NCBI RefSeq assembly: GCF_947498805.1
Contig: NZ_CANMLT010000001.1
Location: forward strand, 372,001-436,000
Source of the DNA: an uncultured Tenacibaculum sp.
GTDB taxonomy: Bacteria; Bacteroidota; Bacteroidia; Flavobacteriales; Flavobacteriaceae
Direction: 5' to 3'
DNA length: 64,000 nt
How positions within the stretch are numbered: position 1 is the first letter of the stretch; each line of letters starts with the position of its first letter. Below the pieces are notes generated by a model that was not told the DNA's origin, made no database searches, and worked only from the letters and a program-made list of their open reading frames with translations. The translations under genes and the position numbers were made by a program. Positions 36,157 through 44,385 of the stretch are shown piece by piece.

Positions 36157-36714
36157 ATGCAGAACAAAATTGAACAAACGAAATTGAATGCTATTTCAGC
36201 TAAGATTTTACATCGAAAAGGAAAAAATAAATATGAAAACCTGAATAAGACTTTTTTAGTTCTGACTTTAATCGTTCCATTATTCTTCATAATTGCACAG
36301 TACGTGTCAAAATCTACCGAATACGAGTCTTTAATGAATTACATAAGCTTTGGACTATCATTAATACTTATTGGAATTTCAATTTGGTCTTTGATTATTA
36401 AAGTAAATGACAAGATTACCCTTCATAAAATTGGAATGAAAAACAACATTTTCATTGCAAATGAATGCGACCGAATTGCAGAACTTCCAGAGAATGAACA
36501 AAAATGGTTCTTTCGTTATGTTACAGAAATTGACAATAGTGATACGGATATTTTTGCTGGTATATCTAATGAAATAAAGAAAGAAACATACCGAGAAGCA
36601 TTAAAGGAAATTGAACCTGGTAATCATAGGATAAAATGTCCATTGTGTAATTCTTCACCTTGGAAATTTAAAAAAGGAAATTGTGAACTTTGTGGAAACA
36701 CGGAAACTAAATAA
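36157..36714 (+). CDS. Mobilome CxxCx(11)CxxC membrane protein
   Basis: A 185-residue protein with two transmembrane helices (about residues 31-50 and 62-82), a helical linker, and a C-terminal zinc-ribbon-like motif CPLCNSSPWKFKKGNCELC, exactly CxxC-x11-CxxC. This matches a family named for that motif and associated with mobile elements. The two-helix topology also recalls SLATT effectors linked to nucleotide-sensing defence systems; that is inference. It is followed after 3 nt by a 64-residue protein, likely co-transcribed. Confidence 0.72.
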   Translation: MQNKIEQTKLNAISAKILHRKGKNKYENLNKTFLVLTLIVPLFFIIAQYVSKSTEYESLMNYISFGLSLILIGISIWSLIIKVNDKITLHKIGMKNNIFIANECDRIAELPENEQKWFFRYVTEIDNSDTDIFAGISNEIKKETYREALKEIEPGNHRIKCPLCNSSPWKFKKGNCELCGNTETK

Positions 36715-36717
36715 AAT

Positions 36718-36912
36718 ATGGTAGAAAAATTTAAACTTTGGTATAATGCCTTAAATGAGAATGAAAAGAAAGAAATAATACAGTATATTCTCAATAATAA
36801 TATTCAATCTACTAATGAAGGATATTTTACAGGTCCGAGTACAAATATAGAAAAAGGACTATTTACTGGACCTACAAGCTCAAGCCAAAAATGCAGACTT
36901 TGTGGAAAATAG
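36718..36912 (+). CDS. Small protein with FTGP repeats and C-terminal CxxC
   Basis: A 64-residue protein. An amphipathic N-terminal helix (KFKLWYNALNENEKKEIIQ) is followed by a low-complexity part with FTGP twice (residues 39-42 and 50-53) and the end CRLCGK, which echoes the CELCGN end of the preceding protein. One CxxC could share a zinc site with its neighbour. No family was recognised; pairing is suggested by the 3-nt spacing. Confidence 0.55.
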   Translation: MVEKFKLWYNALNENEKKEIIQYILNNNIQSTNEGYFTGPSTNIEKGLFTGPTSSSQKCRLCGK

Positions 36913-36991
36913 CTATTGTTAACTACAGTTCTAAACCGAAAATTAATAACTTTAAATCCGTAACTGACGGTTATACGAGATCGTTCGCTAC
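36909..36991 (+). repeat. attC-like palindromic site 2
   Basis: After the small protein's stop, GTTAACTACAGTT (left) pairs imperfectly with AACTGACGGTTATAC (right), and the site ends GAGATCGTTCGCTAC (36977-36991). The right end matches the GAGACCGTT-type end of the other sites. Confidence 0.4.
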
Positions 36992-37006
36992 AATTTGAAC
37001 AAACCT

Positions 37007-37891
37007 ATGAACTACTATCAAATTTCAGAACATATAAAAGAGGAATATTTGAATCCTTTAGAAAGTTTCGAGATTAAAAATCTACAAGACATAAGAGACT
37101 TTCACGAAAAATTAATCCAAGTTAGAGTTGATTTAAGATTCAAAGTCGGAATTGATGTTATGCCGCATTACAGAGGCGAACAGAATTATGGATGGGACAT
37201 ATTACCTGGTATTTTCAGACCACCTTTTTCAAATGAAATTGATTTAAGTCAAGCTCGGAAAATAGAAAAAAACGGAGCTAAAATCTTTAAACAGAAAGTA
37301 ATTGAGAAATATGGATCAAAACATTTATTTAAACATAGTAAAGAACCTTATGGCGAAATTTGGGACTTATTATTTCAAGCACAACACGCTGGAGTGAAAA
37401 CGAACTTAATTGATTTATCAACTTCGAGTGTTATGTCTTCATTCTTTATGTGTGAGCCTTCTGAAAAACACGAAAAATCTGACGGACAACTCTGGGGGTT
37501 ACTTGTACCATCTGAATTTATTTTTAATGAAACTTCTGACTATGAGAAAACTCTTTTTCCATTACAAAACCCATATAGTTTAGACAAATCGTTTGTTTGT
37601 AACGTTCCCACATACATCGATGATATTGACGAAAGAACTTATCAATTTAGATTATTTAGACAACACGGTAGACTTTTTGTTTCATCCGATTCTGATATTG
37701 ATGTTCCATTAAATAAAAAGGAATTTTGGAAAAATATGATGTTTCGAGTAAAAGTACCTGCCGAAGCTAAAAAGACAATATTCAAAGAATTACAAGAAGT
37801 CGGAATTAACCGAGAAAAATTAATGCTTGTAGAGAGTGAAGATGCTGATAAAATGATTTCGGAAATAAATAACGAAATGAAAAAACTGTAG
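37007..37891 (+). CDS. FRG domain-containing protein
   Basis: A 294-residue protein. The FRG domain is seen as MPHYRGEQNYGWDILPGIFRP near residue 52, LLFQAQHAGVKTNLIDLS near 122 and MSSFFM after it, matching the family pattern of RGQ, QH-G and LLD motifs. FRG domains are of unknown activity and occur in mobile and defence-linked genes. The ATG at 37007 is preferred; the TTG 12 nt earlier lies in the attC-like right end. A possible HEPN-like gene follows 24 nt downstream. Confidence 0.8.
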   Translation: MNYYQISEHIKEEYLNPLESFEIKNLQDIRDFHEKLIQVRVDLRFKVGIDVMPHYRGEQNYGWDILPGIFRPPFSNEIDLSQARKIEKNGAKIFKQKVIEKYGSKHLFKHSKEPYGEIWDLLFQAQHAGVKTNLIDLSTSSVMSSFFMCEPSEKHEKSDGQLWGLLVPSEFIFNETSDYEKTLFPLQNPYSLDKSFVCNVPTYIDDIDERTYQFRLFRQHGRLFVSSDSDIDVPLNKKEFWKNMMFRVKVPAEAKKTIFKELQEVGINREKLMLVESEDADKMISEINNEMKKL

Positions 37892-37915
37892 CGAATAATG
37901 GCTATAATTTGAAAA

Positions 37916-38608
37916 ATGATCGACGAAGAATACTTAAGTCAAATATCAAAAGTTGAAATCTATTGTGAAATCCTACTTGGAATTTTGAGATATACGAATG
38001 TTAAAACATATCCCACAGAAGAAGAGCAAGTAAAGCAACTAACTAAAAAGCTAAAATTTCAGAATTTATATGATTTCGATTTGTTTAGAGCTTGTATTGA
38101 TCAAATGGAAGACGCTCAATATGCAATTAATGAATTTGCAGAGAATGGCTTATATATAAGCGAAAAGAGACAAGGAGAAATGTATTTAAGGCTCTATGGA
38201 GTTTTAAATGCTTGTTATTTACAAGTTGGAGTGATAACGGATTTAATAAGGTTGTTCAACTTCCAAAATCAAAAAGAAATTAGAGAGGAATTGAAAAAGC
38301 TAAACGCAATTGAATTAAGAAATAAAATAGCTTCTCACACAACAAGTTACATTGATGAAAACAATAATTTTCATTATTATAAAGTAGCTCAATCATCATT
38401 GGACAAAAAAGCAAATGGAATACTTATAGTCAGAAAAAACGAAGAAGCTGATTATATTAATTTGCTCGACTACATTAGCGAATTTACAAAGACAATGGAA
38501 TTATATTTAGGGCAAATAATTGACAAGGAATTATATTCAAGAACTTTTAGAAAAGAAGCTTTTGAATGGATGAAATTTAGACATGATTTCATAAAAAAGA
38601 GTAGCTAA
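37916..38608 (+). CDS. Helical protein with HEPN-like Rx5H motif
   Basis: A 230-residue, mainly helical protein with no clear family. Near residue 141 the stretch ELRNKIASHTTSY contains R-N-x4-H, the arrangement seen in HEPN ribonucleases (R then polar residue, His after 4-6). It follows the FRG gene closely on the same strand and ends at attC-like site 3. A HEPN toxin or defence effector is a reasonable hypothesis, not a conclusion; the motif may be chance. Confidence 0.55.
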   Translation: MIDEEYLSQISKVEIYCEILLGILRYTNVKTYPTEEEQVKQLTKKLKFQNLYDFDLFRACIDQMEDAQYAINEFAENGLYISEKRQGEMYLRLYGVLNACYLQVGVITDLIRLFNFQNQKEIREELKKLNAIELRNKIASHTTSYIDENNNFHYYKVAQSSLDKKANGILIVRKNEEADYINLLDYISEFTKTMELYLGQIIDKELYSRTFRKEAFEWMKFRHDFIKKSS

Positions 38609-38733
38609 CAATGTGTATAATTCATTCACTAGTTAGAGCCTACTTACGAATGTCCTCGCAGACTTTCTATCTGTGATTTATCTGCTAACTTAAGTGCTTA
38701 AACACGCAACGAAATTATACACTAGACCGTTAG
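38604..38733 (+). repeat. attC-like palindromic site 3
   Basis: CTAAC (38605-38609) with GTGTATAATT (38613-38622) on the left mirrors AATTATACAC (38713-38722) with GTTAG (38729-38733) on the right. The ten-base inner arms are perfect complements. The left box overlaps the stop codon of the preceding gene, as in integron cassettes. Confidence 0.5.
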
Positions 38734-38750
38734 TATTAATTAAAAAAGAT

Positions 38751-39197
38751 ATGAATAAAACTATAATTGCTGTTTCTGGAAAATCCAATCATGGGAAATC
38801 AGAGACTATAAAAAATGTTTGTAGACTAATTTTAGATCTATACCCTAATGCAAAACCTTCAATTTCAAATATTAATTATAATGGAGATATTTTTCTTACA
38901 ATTATTATTGGTAAAATAAAGATTGGTTTTGAAAGTCAAGGAGACCCAAATAGTAGAATGATTTATGACAATACAATTGAAAAATTAGCGATTGAAGAAT
39001 GTGATATAATTATTTGCGCTACGCGAACAAACGGAATGACAGTAAAAAAAGTTGACGAAGTTGCAAACAAATATGATTACCATACTCTTTGGATTAGCAG
39101 TTTTTGGTCACCATCTCTAAACCACACAGTTTTAAACAGGTTTGGAGCAGAAAATATTATTAATATAATTAAAGGACTAATTACAGAACAATTATAA
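38751..39197 (+). CDS. P-loop NTPase-like protein
   Basis: A 148-residue protein starting MNKTIIAVSGKSNHGKSETI, with a Walker A-like GKSNHGKS at residues 10-17. EECDIIICATRTNGMT near 82 resembles the strand after a Walker B/kinase region. The frame continues 57 nt upstream, but that part lies in the attC-like right end, so the ATG at 38751 is preferred. It stands alone as a cassette. Function unknown. Confidence 0.65.
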   Translation: MNKTIIAVSGKSNHGKSETIKNVCRLILDLYPNAKPSISNINYNGDIFLTIIIGKIKIGFESQGDPNSRMIYDNTIEKLAIEECDIIICATRTNGMTVKKVDEVANKYDYHTLWISSFWSPSLNHTVLNRFGAENIINIIKGLITEQL

Positions 39198-39310
39198 TTG
39201 GGATTAAAATAGATATTGTGTACATTGTAGTTTCTGTACTTGGAACATTTTTAAGTACTCTACATGAATTAAAATAATACACAAAATTGTTGTGGATAGT
39301 ATTAAAAACT

Positions 39311-40072
39311 ATGAAAATCGGATTTGGATTTGACAAATATCCTGAAGAATATGACTGGATAGCGACTTTTGATGAGATAAATGGAATTGAAGGAGAGAAT
39401 ATAATTCAGTATTCGCAAGATGGGAATCCTATTAATCTATGTGAGCTTACATTATATAAATGTAATTTAGAAGAAAAAGAATTTGTTGAGAAATTCAATA
39501 AAGAAAGTGAATTATACGACCGATCGGGATACTTATATGTATTATCGTCAGAAGATAAGATAGTTACCTCAGATTTTATATCAGATATTAAAATAGAAAA
39601 GTTATTTAAGGATAATTTTAATAGCTTAAATGTTGTAATGAGAGGTTGGTTGTTAGAATCTAGTAAGGGTTCTTATGAAATAACTAAGCGGCGTCTTACT
39701 TCCGGTATCAAGAAATATGGTGAATGGAAAGACTTACCTACTGAAAAAGTTCAAGGCTGGTTGGAATCAGCTTTAAGACTAGGTACCTACGGTGAAGATG
39801 TGTCTAATAAGTTTGTAACTATCAATAGTAATAATATTGACTCTGAAGATAAATTCTATTGTGCATTAGGCGAAGCTGTTAATGGAATTGGAGGTTATTT
39901 TGGAAGAGGTTTAGGAGCTCTTGACGATTGTTTTAATGGTGGGTTTGGTATAAAAGGTAATTTTACCTTGGAATGGCTAAATCATGAAATTTACAAACAG
40001 AAATTCCATGAACATTTTAAAGGGATTTTAGAGGTTTTTTCTGATAATAATAAAAATATAATTTTAAAGTAA
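39311..40072 (+). CDS. Barstar-family (ribonuclease inhibitor) protein with N-terminal extension
   Basis: A 253-residue protein. The C-terminal about 85 residues match barstar: FYCALGEAVNGIGGYFGRGLGALDDC with FNGGF after it (from about residue 182), then a closing helix (FKGILEVFSDN). The first 170 residues are unassigned. Barstar proteins bind and block secreted or injected nucleases of the barnase type; no toxin gene is next to it, so this is an orphan immunity gene. A second barstar-like gene lies at 50420. The ATG at 39311 is preferred over a TTG 24 nt upstream. Confidence 0.75.
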   Translation: MKIGFGFDKYPEEYDWIATFDEINGIEGENIIQYSQDGNPINLCELTLYKCNLEEKEFVEKFNKESELYDRSGYLYVLSSEDKIVTSDFISDIKIEKLFKDNFNSLNVVMRGWLLESSKGSYEITKRRLTSGIKKYGEWKDLPTEKVQGWLESALRLGTYGEDVSNKFVTINSNNIDSEDKFYCALGEAVNGIGGYFGRGLGALDDCFNGGFGIKGNFTLEWLNHEIYKQKFHEHFKGILEVFSDNNKNIILK

Positions 40073-40081
40073 AAGAATATA

Positions 40082-40127
40082 TAACAAAACGTAAATAGTA
40101 TTAAAAGGTAACTTAAGCAAAACGTTA
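40082..40127 (+). repeat. Short attC-like site, copy a
   Basis: TAAC at the left and ACGTTA at the right enclose TAAATAGTATTAAAAGGTAA, then CTTAAGCAAAACGTTA. The 36-nt core at 40092-40127 aligns base by base with 49719-49754 and, with one extra base, 51752-51788. It directly follows the barstar gene. Confidence 0.55.
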
Positions 40128-40235
40128 CTATGACTAATAACGTTTTCTAGCCAACTTCTAAAAATTAGATAGAATCTTTAACTCAACGTAACAAACTCCA
40201 ATTATCAGCGACAGATAGTATAAATAGCATAAGCA

Positions 40236-40700
40236 ATGAACATCAACGATACTACCAAACTATTCAAAAACTTACTATCTCAAACTCATAAGAAATCAGA
40301 AAGAAGAATTTATAACTACTTTATTCAAATATAAGCTTCTTTAGAAAAGAAAGAACTAACGAATGAGCAAATAGATCGTATTAATGATAAGCTGACTTCT
40401 TTAAACTTAAAAGAAATAAGAGCCAATAGAAGGAAGTTGTACAGTCTGCGATTGAATGAATTTAAAACCTTTTTAAAGGACGAGTTTTCTTTTACTACTG
40501 AAAAGCACTACGCAGGAATTTACATGGCATATGGAATGGTGTTTGGCTCAGGAATAGGAGTGTCGTTCGGTACAGCAATCAGCTCTGCTTTGGGAATAAG
40601 TTTAGGAATGTCTCTCGGAACAGGTATAGGAATGCTGTTTGGAATGCTTTATGGAGCACAAAAGGATGCCGAAGCCAAAAGACTAGGAAGAGTGGTCTAA
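40236..40700 (+). pseudogene. Small membrane protein gene interrupted by TAA
   Basis: The frame starts with MNINDTTKLFKNLLSQ and runs to a glycine-zipper-like membrane segment (GMVFGSGIGVSFGTAI, GISLGMSLGTGIGMLFGM) ending at 40700, but codon 33 is TAA (40332-40334). The frame is otherwise open for 154 codons, so a single nonsense change broke it, or the base call is wrong. A TTG at 40437 could still make the last 87 residues. Function unknown. Confidence 0.7.
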
Positions 40701-40739
40701 TAGTTTTGAATACAACCAATGTTGCTTGTTGGCATTTAG

Positions 40740-41162
40740 CTATTCGTTTTCAGCCCAAGGATTGTATGAACCAAAGTTCCAGATATAACCTTCGTTATCT
40801 TTGCATGTATAGCCTCGTCCGCCATAAGCTTCATCTTTAATGTCAATAAGAATTTTTGCTCCCGCAGCAACCGCTCTTTTATAATGTTCATCAATTTGTT
40901 CTACGATAATATAAGGAGCTTGCGTATTATTTCCATGAAGATCTTCGGGGGTTTTTACTAGTTTTCCATATTCGTTTTCGTTTTCAGAACTTAACATAAT
41001 CATAGCATTACCATAGGTAAGTTGTGCGTGTGCAATGGTATTATTGTCTCCTTCAACGACAAGATGTTTTTCAAATCCGAATGCATTGCATAACCAGTCA
41101 ATTGCGATACGCGCTTTTTTGTAGTGCATGGTTGGGATAATACACCCTTTATGTTCTTTCAT
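40740..41162 (-). CDS. VOC (glyoxalase/bleomycin-resistance) superfamily protein
   Basis: A 140-residue protein of two beta-alpha-beta-beta-beta modules: IPTMHYKKARIAIDWLCNAFGFE at the start (typical of the PhnB-like subgroup), AQLTYGNAMIMLSSE in the middle and GGRGYTCKDNEGYIWNFGSYNPW at the end. Metal ligand positions cannot be assigned with certainty. Possible roles are dioxygenase, lyase or drug binding; the substrate is unknown. Confidence 0.85.
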   Translation of the reverse strand: MKEHKGCIIPTMHYKKARIAIDWLCNAFGFEKHLVVEGDNNTIAHAQLTYGNAMIMLSSENENEYGKLVKTPEDLHGNNTQAPYIIVEQIDEHYKRAVAAGAKILIDIKDEAYGGRGYTCKDNEGYIWNFGSYNPWAENE

Positions 41163-41251
41163 AATGATACGATTGATGTCTACCGTTCAAGTTACAAAAA
41201 AGTGAGCAGAGTCAGTGCAAGATATTTGATTAGCACTAACTCCGCTTTGTG

Positions 41252-41803
41252 TTATCTTTTATGTAATTCCTTTAAAAAGCGCTGTTCTTTGATAGTACTC
41301 TTGATAATAATAGCAATAACGATACTCAATGAAACAATACCTGAAATTATAATATAGGTATAGAATCCTTCAGAAAAATACGATTTGAAGTAAGGCAAGA
41401 GTAAATAAAAACCAAGGATGTAAACTGCAATACAGATGGGTGTAATGATATAATTGATGAATAATCGCGTTTTATAATACTTTTTAAGATAGCTTCGATA
41501 TGATTTCTGAGTCATAGAAACCAGTTGTTTCTCTTTTCGATATAATGTATAGAACTCTAAAATAATTCGTAATGTAAGACTCGAAATCATTAAAGTTAAC
41601 CCTAGATTAAAGCTATTCCATTGATTGAAGGCATAATAAAAAGTATACGCAATTAATATGAGTACCGTTAACAGCATAACAGTAATGCTGATATATTGAC
41701 TATTACGTTGTTTTTTTGCTTTTGTAATTAGGTCTTTGGGATTAAAATTTGGACTGTCAACAGCCTGCGTTTCCCATAATTTATTTAAGTGATCATTTTC
41801 CAT
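41252..41803 (-). CDS. Membrane protein encoded after ECF sigma factor, possible anti-sigma partner
   Basis: A 183-residue protein with a soluble N-terminal stretch (MENDHLNKLWETQ) and about four membrane helices (near 38-56, 65-83, 115-136, 144-164). It overlaps the sigma factor gene by 11 nt. The short cytoplasmic head and position suggest an anti-sigma or sensor role, but no anti-sigma motif is seen. Confidence 0.68.
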   Translation of the reverse strand: MENDHLNKLWETQAVDSPNFNPKDLITKAKKQRNSQYISITVMLLTVLILIAYTFYYAFNQWNSFNLGLTLMISSLTLRIILEFYTLYRKEKQLVSMTQKSYRSYLKKYYKTRLFINYIITPICIAVYILGFYLLLPYFKSYFSEGFYTYIIISGIVSLSIVIAIIIKSTIKEQRFLKELHKR

Positions 41804-42281
41804 TTTTAATGCATTTTAAAAGTGATTTTCGAATACGACTTAAGCGTGTTCGTAATGTGCCATGTGCCAAACCAACCGTATCTGCAATCGTAGCTTGAGG
41901 AGTGTTCTCCAATTCTAATAAGATCAAGGTTCTATTTTGATCGTTGAGTTGATCGATACACTGATACATTTTTTTGATGTTTTTTTCATTGTCAGTAATA
42001 TCATCGTTCGTATTACTTGACAAAATCTCTTCGTTTATAGCGATACTTTTGTTGGATTTACGTAAATCTCCCAAACATACATTTACTGCAATTCTATAAA
42101 TCCAAGTATCAATAGAAGACTTATTATTAAATGATTTTCGATATTTCCAAACCTTTATAAAAGTCTCTTGAAGCCATTCGTTGGCAAGTTCATTGTTACC
42201 AGATGCATAGCCTAAACATAATTTATGAACTTTAGAAGCACATGTGTTATAGACTTCAGTAAATTCCTGTTCTGTATTCAT
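41793..42281 (-). CDS. ECF-type RNA polymerase sigma factor
   Basis: A 162-residue sigma factor. Region 2 includes LANEWLQETFIKVWKYR and SIDTWIYRIAVNVCLGDLRK; region 4 includes LNDQNRTLILLELENTPQATIADTV and GTLRTRLSRIRKSL. The ATG at 42281 overlaps the stop codon of the hydrolase gene in TAATG, which fixes this start over an upstream one and shows translational coupling. It overlaps the downstream membrane protein gene by 11 nt. Confidence 0.88.
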   Translation of the reverse strand: MNTEQEFTEVYNTCASKVHKLCLGYASGNNELANEWLQETFIKVWKYRKSFNNKSSIDTWIYRIAVNVCLGDLRKSNKSIAINEEILSSNTNDDITDNEKNIKKMYQCIDQLNDQNRTLILLELENTPQATIADTVGLAHGTLRTRLSRIRKSLLKCIKNGK

Positions 42282-43129
42282 TATTTTGATGATAAAATCA
42301 GTTGTATTTGTTCTAAGAACCAATCTGGTTTGTCGAACATTATAAAATGCGCACTGTCTTCTGCTATGATAAAATTATAATCTTTCAAATTTGCATATTG
42401 ATTTTTATAAGTTTTACTCGCCATTTCTTTACCATAGGGTTGTGCTGCTGCAATAATAGTAACTGGAATTGAAATATGCTTTAAATCTTCCCTAAGATCT
42501 AATTTAAGATAATCGGTATACCCATAAACATAGGTTTTTCGGTCAGAGGTTAGAATCCAATCCTTAACTCTTTTTTGCCCTGACTCTTTCAGACTCATTC
42601 CTTTCGACATTGCAGTAGCAGTTTGCTCAAAAGTGGTAGCATCCATGGCTAATTGTCTGTTATTATAAGGATTTTCATACACCAAATTGTCCGGATTAAA
42701 ATTAGGAATCATTAAAGCTCCTGAAGCTGGTAGCGCATCAATAAGTATGATTTCTGATAATTTTAAATCCTTTTGTGCAGCAAGCCAGGTAGCAATGGTT
42801 CCACCCAAACTATGTCCAATTACGGTAGCGTTTTGTAAATCGTTTTTTAGAATATAATCTTTTAAAGACTCATTAACCTTAGGTAACCAAGGAAACTCTA
42901 TTGGGGCTTTTCCTCCAAAACCAGCTAAAGTGATTATATGACATTCGTAGTTCTGTTCTAATTTTTGTACAAGCGGATTCCAAACATCGCCAGGAACCGT
43001 AAAACCAGGAATTAATACAATTGGTTTACCTTTTCCTGTAACCTCTACATGGATAGGTTGATTTTTATTCTTTGAATAAGTAGTTAAAGAAAAGGCAAAT
43101 AAGACTACTAATAAGATAACATTTTTCAT
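42281..43129 (-). CDS. Secreted alpha/beta hydrolase
   Basis: A 282-residue hydrolase from the start MKNVILLVVLFAFSLTTYS, a cleavable signal peptide. The oxyanion region is VLIPGFTVPGDVW, the nucleophile elbow is GHSLGG (Ser), the acid lies around IPVTIIAA and the His is in AEDSAHFIMFDKPDW. It probably acts in the periplasm on an ester or peptide. It is the first gene of an operon with the ECF sigma factor and a membrane protein, so it may be regulated by or feed into that signalling pathway. Confidence 0.85.
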   Translation of the reverse strand: MKNVILLVVLFAFSLTTYSKNKNQPIHVEVTGKGKPIVLIPGFTVPGDVWNPLVQKLEQNYECHIITLAGFGGKAPIEFPWLPKVNESLKDYILKNDLQNATVIGHSLGGTIATWLAAQKDLKLSEIILIDALPASGALMIPNFNPDNLVYENPYNNRQLAMDATTFEQTATAMSKGMSLKESGQKRVKDWILTSDRKTYVYGYTDYLKLDLREDLKHISIPVTIIAAAQPYGKEMASKTYKNQYANLKDYNFIIAEDSAHFIMFDKPDWFLEQIQLILSSK

Positions 43130-43268
43130 TGTTTTAAGTTTTAATTTTCCTTTAGATGCGGAAATCAAAAAATGTTACATTTTATTTTTAAAAAATATGA
43201 AAATAGCCAGTTTATATGCTAGGATAGGGTGATAATGTGTTGTTTATTAGTTTTTTACTAATAAAAAA

Positions 43269-43395
43269 AACTTGTCTGAAAAGTTAATTGGCAGATAACG
43301 TTTTTTAGAAAAAAATAAAGGTCATTTTACAAATGGCAACTTAAATATGGATGACTTTCTATTTCATTCCAAAAAACAACTTTTCAAACAAGTTT
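43269..43395. repeat. 127-bp element with 17-bp inverted ends
   Basis: AACTTGTCTGAAAAGTT (43269-43285) and AACTTTTCAAACAAGTT (43378-43394) are inverted copies with one mismatch, about 90 bp apart. No gene lies between them. It may be a small non-autonomous element or a long hairpin; a target duplication is not evident. Confidence 0.4.
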
Positions 43396-43413
43396 AGAAT
43401 ATTGTTAGTTTTC

Positions 43414-43839
43414 TTACTTTTTTCTAAACCAGTAAGCAGTTCTTCCTAATAAAGAGAATCCAATATATCCTCTAATTTTTAGTTTGTTTGCTTCCTCTAG
43501 TTTAATAAAGCACTTGTATTTTTTACCATTTTTAGGATCTAAAATCTTTCCACCATTCCATTCTTCACCATCCTTTTTAAGACCAGTTAAAATGTTCATT
43601 CCTAAAATAGGCTTGTTTTTATTTTTTCCAGTACATTTATCACATACAGCATCCTGTCTGTTTGCATCGGTAATTTCAATAATCTTAGCATAGGCTTTAC
43701 CATCTTTTTGGTACACTTCAATTACGCTATCAACCTTACCAGTTTCCTCGTCTCTATTTTCCCATTTTCCAAAAATAGTCTGTGCATTCACACTAAAACT
43801 AAGCATTAGAACTAAAAAAAATAAACTATTTTTCTTCAT
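43414..43839 (-). CDS. DUF2147 domain-containing secreted protein
   Basis: A 141-residue protein with signal peptide (MKKNSLFFLVLMLSFSVNAQ). The mature part matches DUF2147: GKWENRDEETGKVDSVIEVY, two Cys in DAVCDKCTGKNKNKPILG, and GKYKCFIKL with KIRGYIGFSLLGRTAYW at the end. This is a small lipocalin-like beta protein exported from the cytoplasm. Function unknown. Confidence 0.88.
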   Translation of the reverse strand: MKKNSLFFLVLMLSFSVNAQTIFGKWENRDEETGKVDSVIEVYQKDGKAYAKIIEITDANRQDAVCDKCTGKNKNKPILGMNILTGLKKDGEEWNGGKILDPKNGKKYKCFIKLEEANKLKIRGYIGFSLLGRTAYWFRKK

Positions 43840-43857
43840 AATAAGAGGTTTTATAAA

Positions 43858-44385
43858 TTAATCATATTGAGCATCAAAATTGTCCTTCCATTTCCCTTGT
43901 ACACGCATTACTTGTTCTATAATATCACGAGCACAACCATTACCACCGGTTTTATCAGAAATATATTTAGAAGCTTGTAACACCTCTCTTACTCCGTCAT
44001 TTGGGGCGCAAGGCATACCTACGCGCTGCATTACAGGTAAATCAGGAATATCATCACCCATATACATAACGTTCTCTGGCGCTAAATTGTATTTGGCAAC
44101 CAATTCATTGTATTGTACCGTCTTATTATGAGCCCCTAAATAAATATCAGTAATTCCCAAATTAGCCAAACGAGTACGTACACCCTCATTCTTTCCTCCA
44201 GAAATAATACACACTCTATAACCCGCTTTTACCGCAGCTTTTAAAGCATATCCATCTTTAATATTCATTTGGCGAACCAATTCCCCGTTAGGGAAAACAG
44301 TAACAATACCGTTGGTTAACACACCGTCTACATCAAAAATAAAGGTATCTATTTGAGGTAGTAATTCTTTATAACTTTTCTCCAT
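43858..44385 (-). CDS. kdsC: HAD-family KDO-8-phosphate phosphatase (KdsC-like)
   Basis: A 175-residue type C HAD phosphatase. Motif I is TFIFDVDGVLTNG (nucleophile and acid Asp), then IISGGKNEGV (motif II/III region) and YMGDDIPDLPVM (motif IV). The length and absence of a cap match KdsC, which removes phosphate from 3-deoxy-D-manno-octulosonate-8-phosphate for lipopolysaccharide. Substrate assignment is by family resemblance. The ATG at 44385 is preferred; its start still overlaps the preceding gene by 17 nt. Confidence 0.85.
   Translation of the reverse strand: MEKSYKELLPQIDTFIFDVDGVLTNGIVTVFPNGELVRQMNIKDGYALKAAVKAGYRVCIISGGKNEGVRTRLANLGITDIYLGAHNKTVQYNELVAKYNLAPENVMYMGDDIPDLPVMQRVGMPCAPNDGVREVLQASKYISDKTGGNGCARDIIEQVMRVQGKWKDNFDAQYD

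Noticed and set aside
38604..38733. Simple transcription terminator instead of attC-like site
   Set aside because: The arms are about 90 bp apart with no T run after them, and outer boxes plus right-end sequence recur at other cassette borders.
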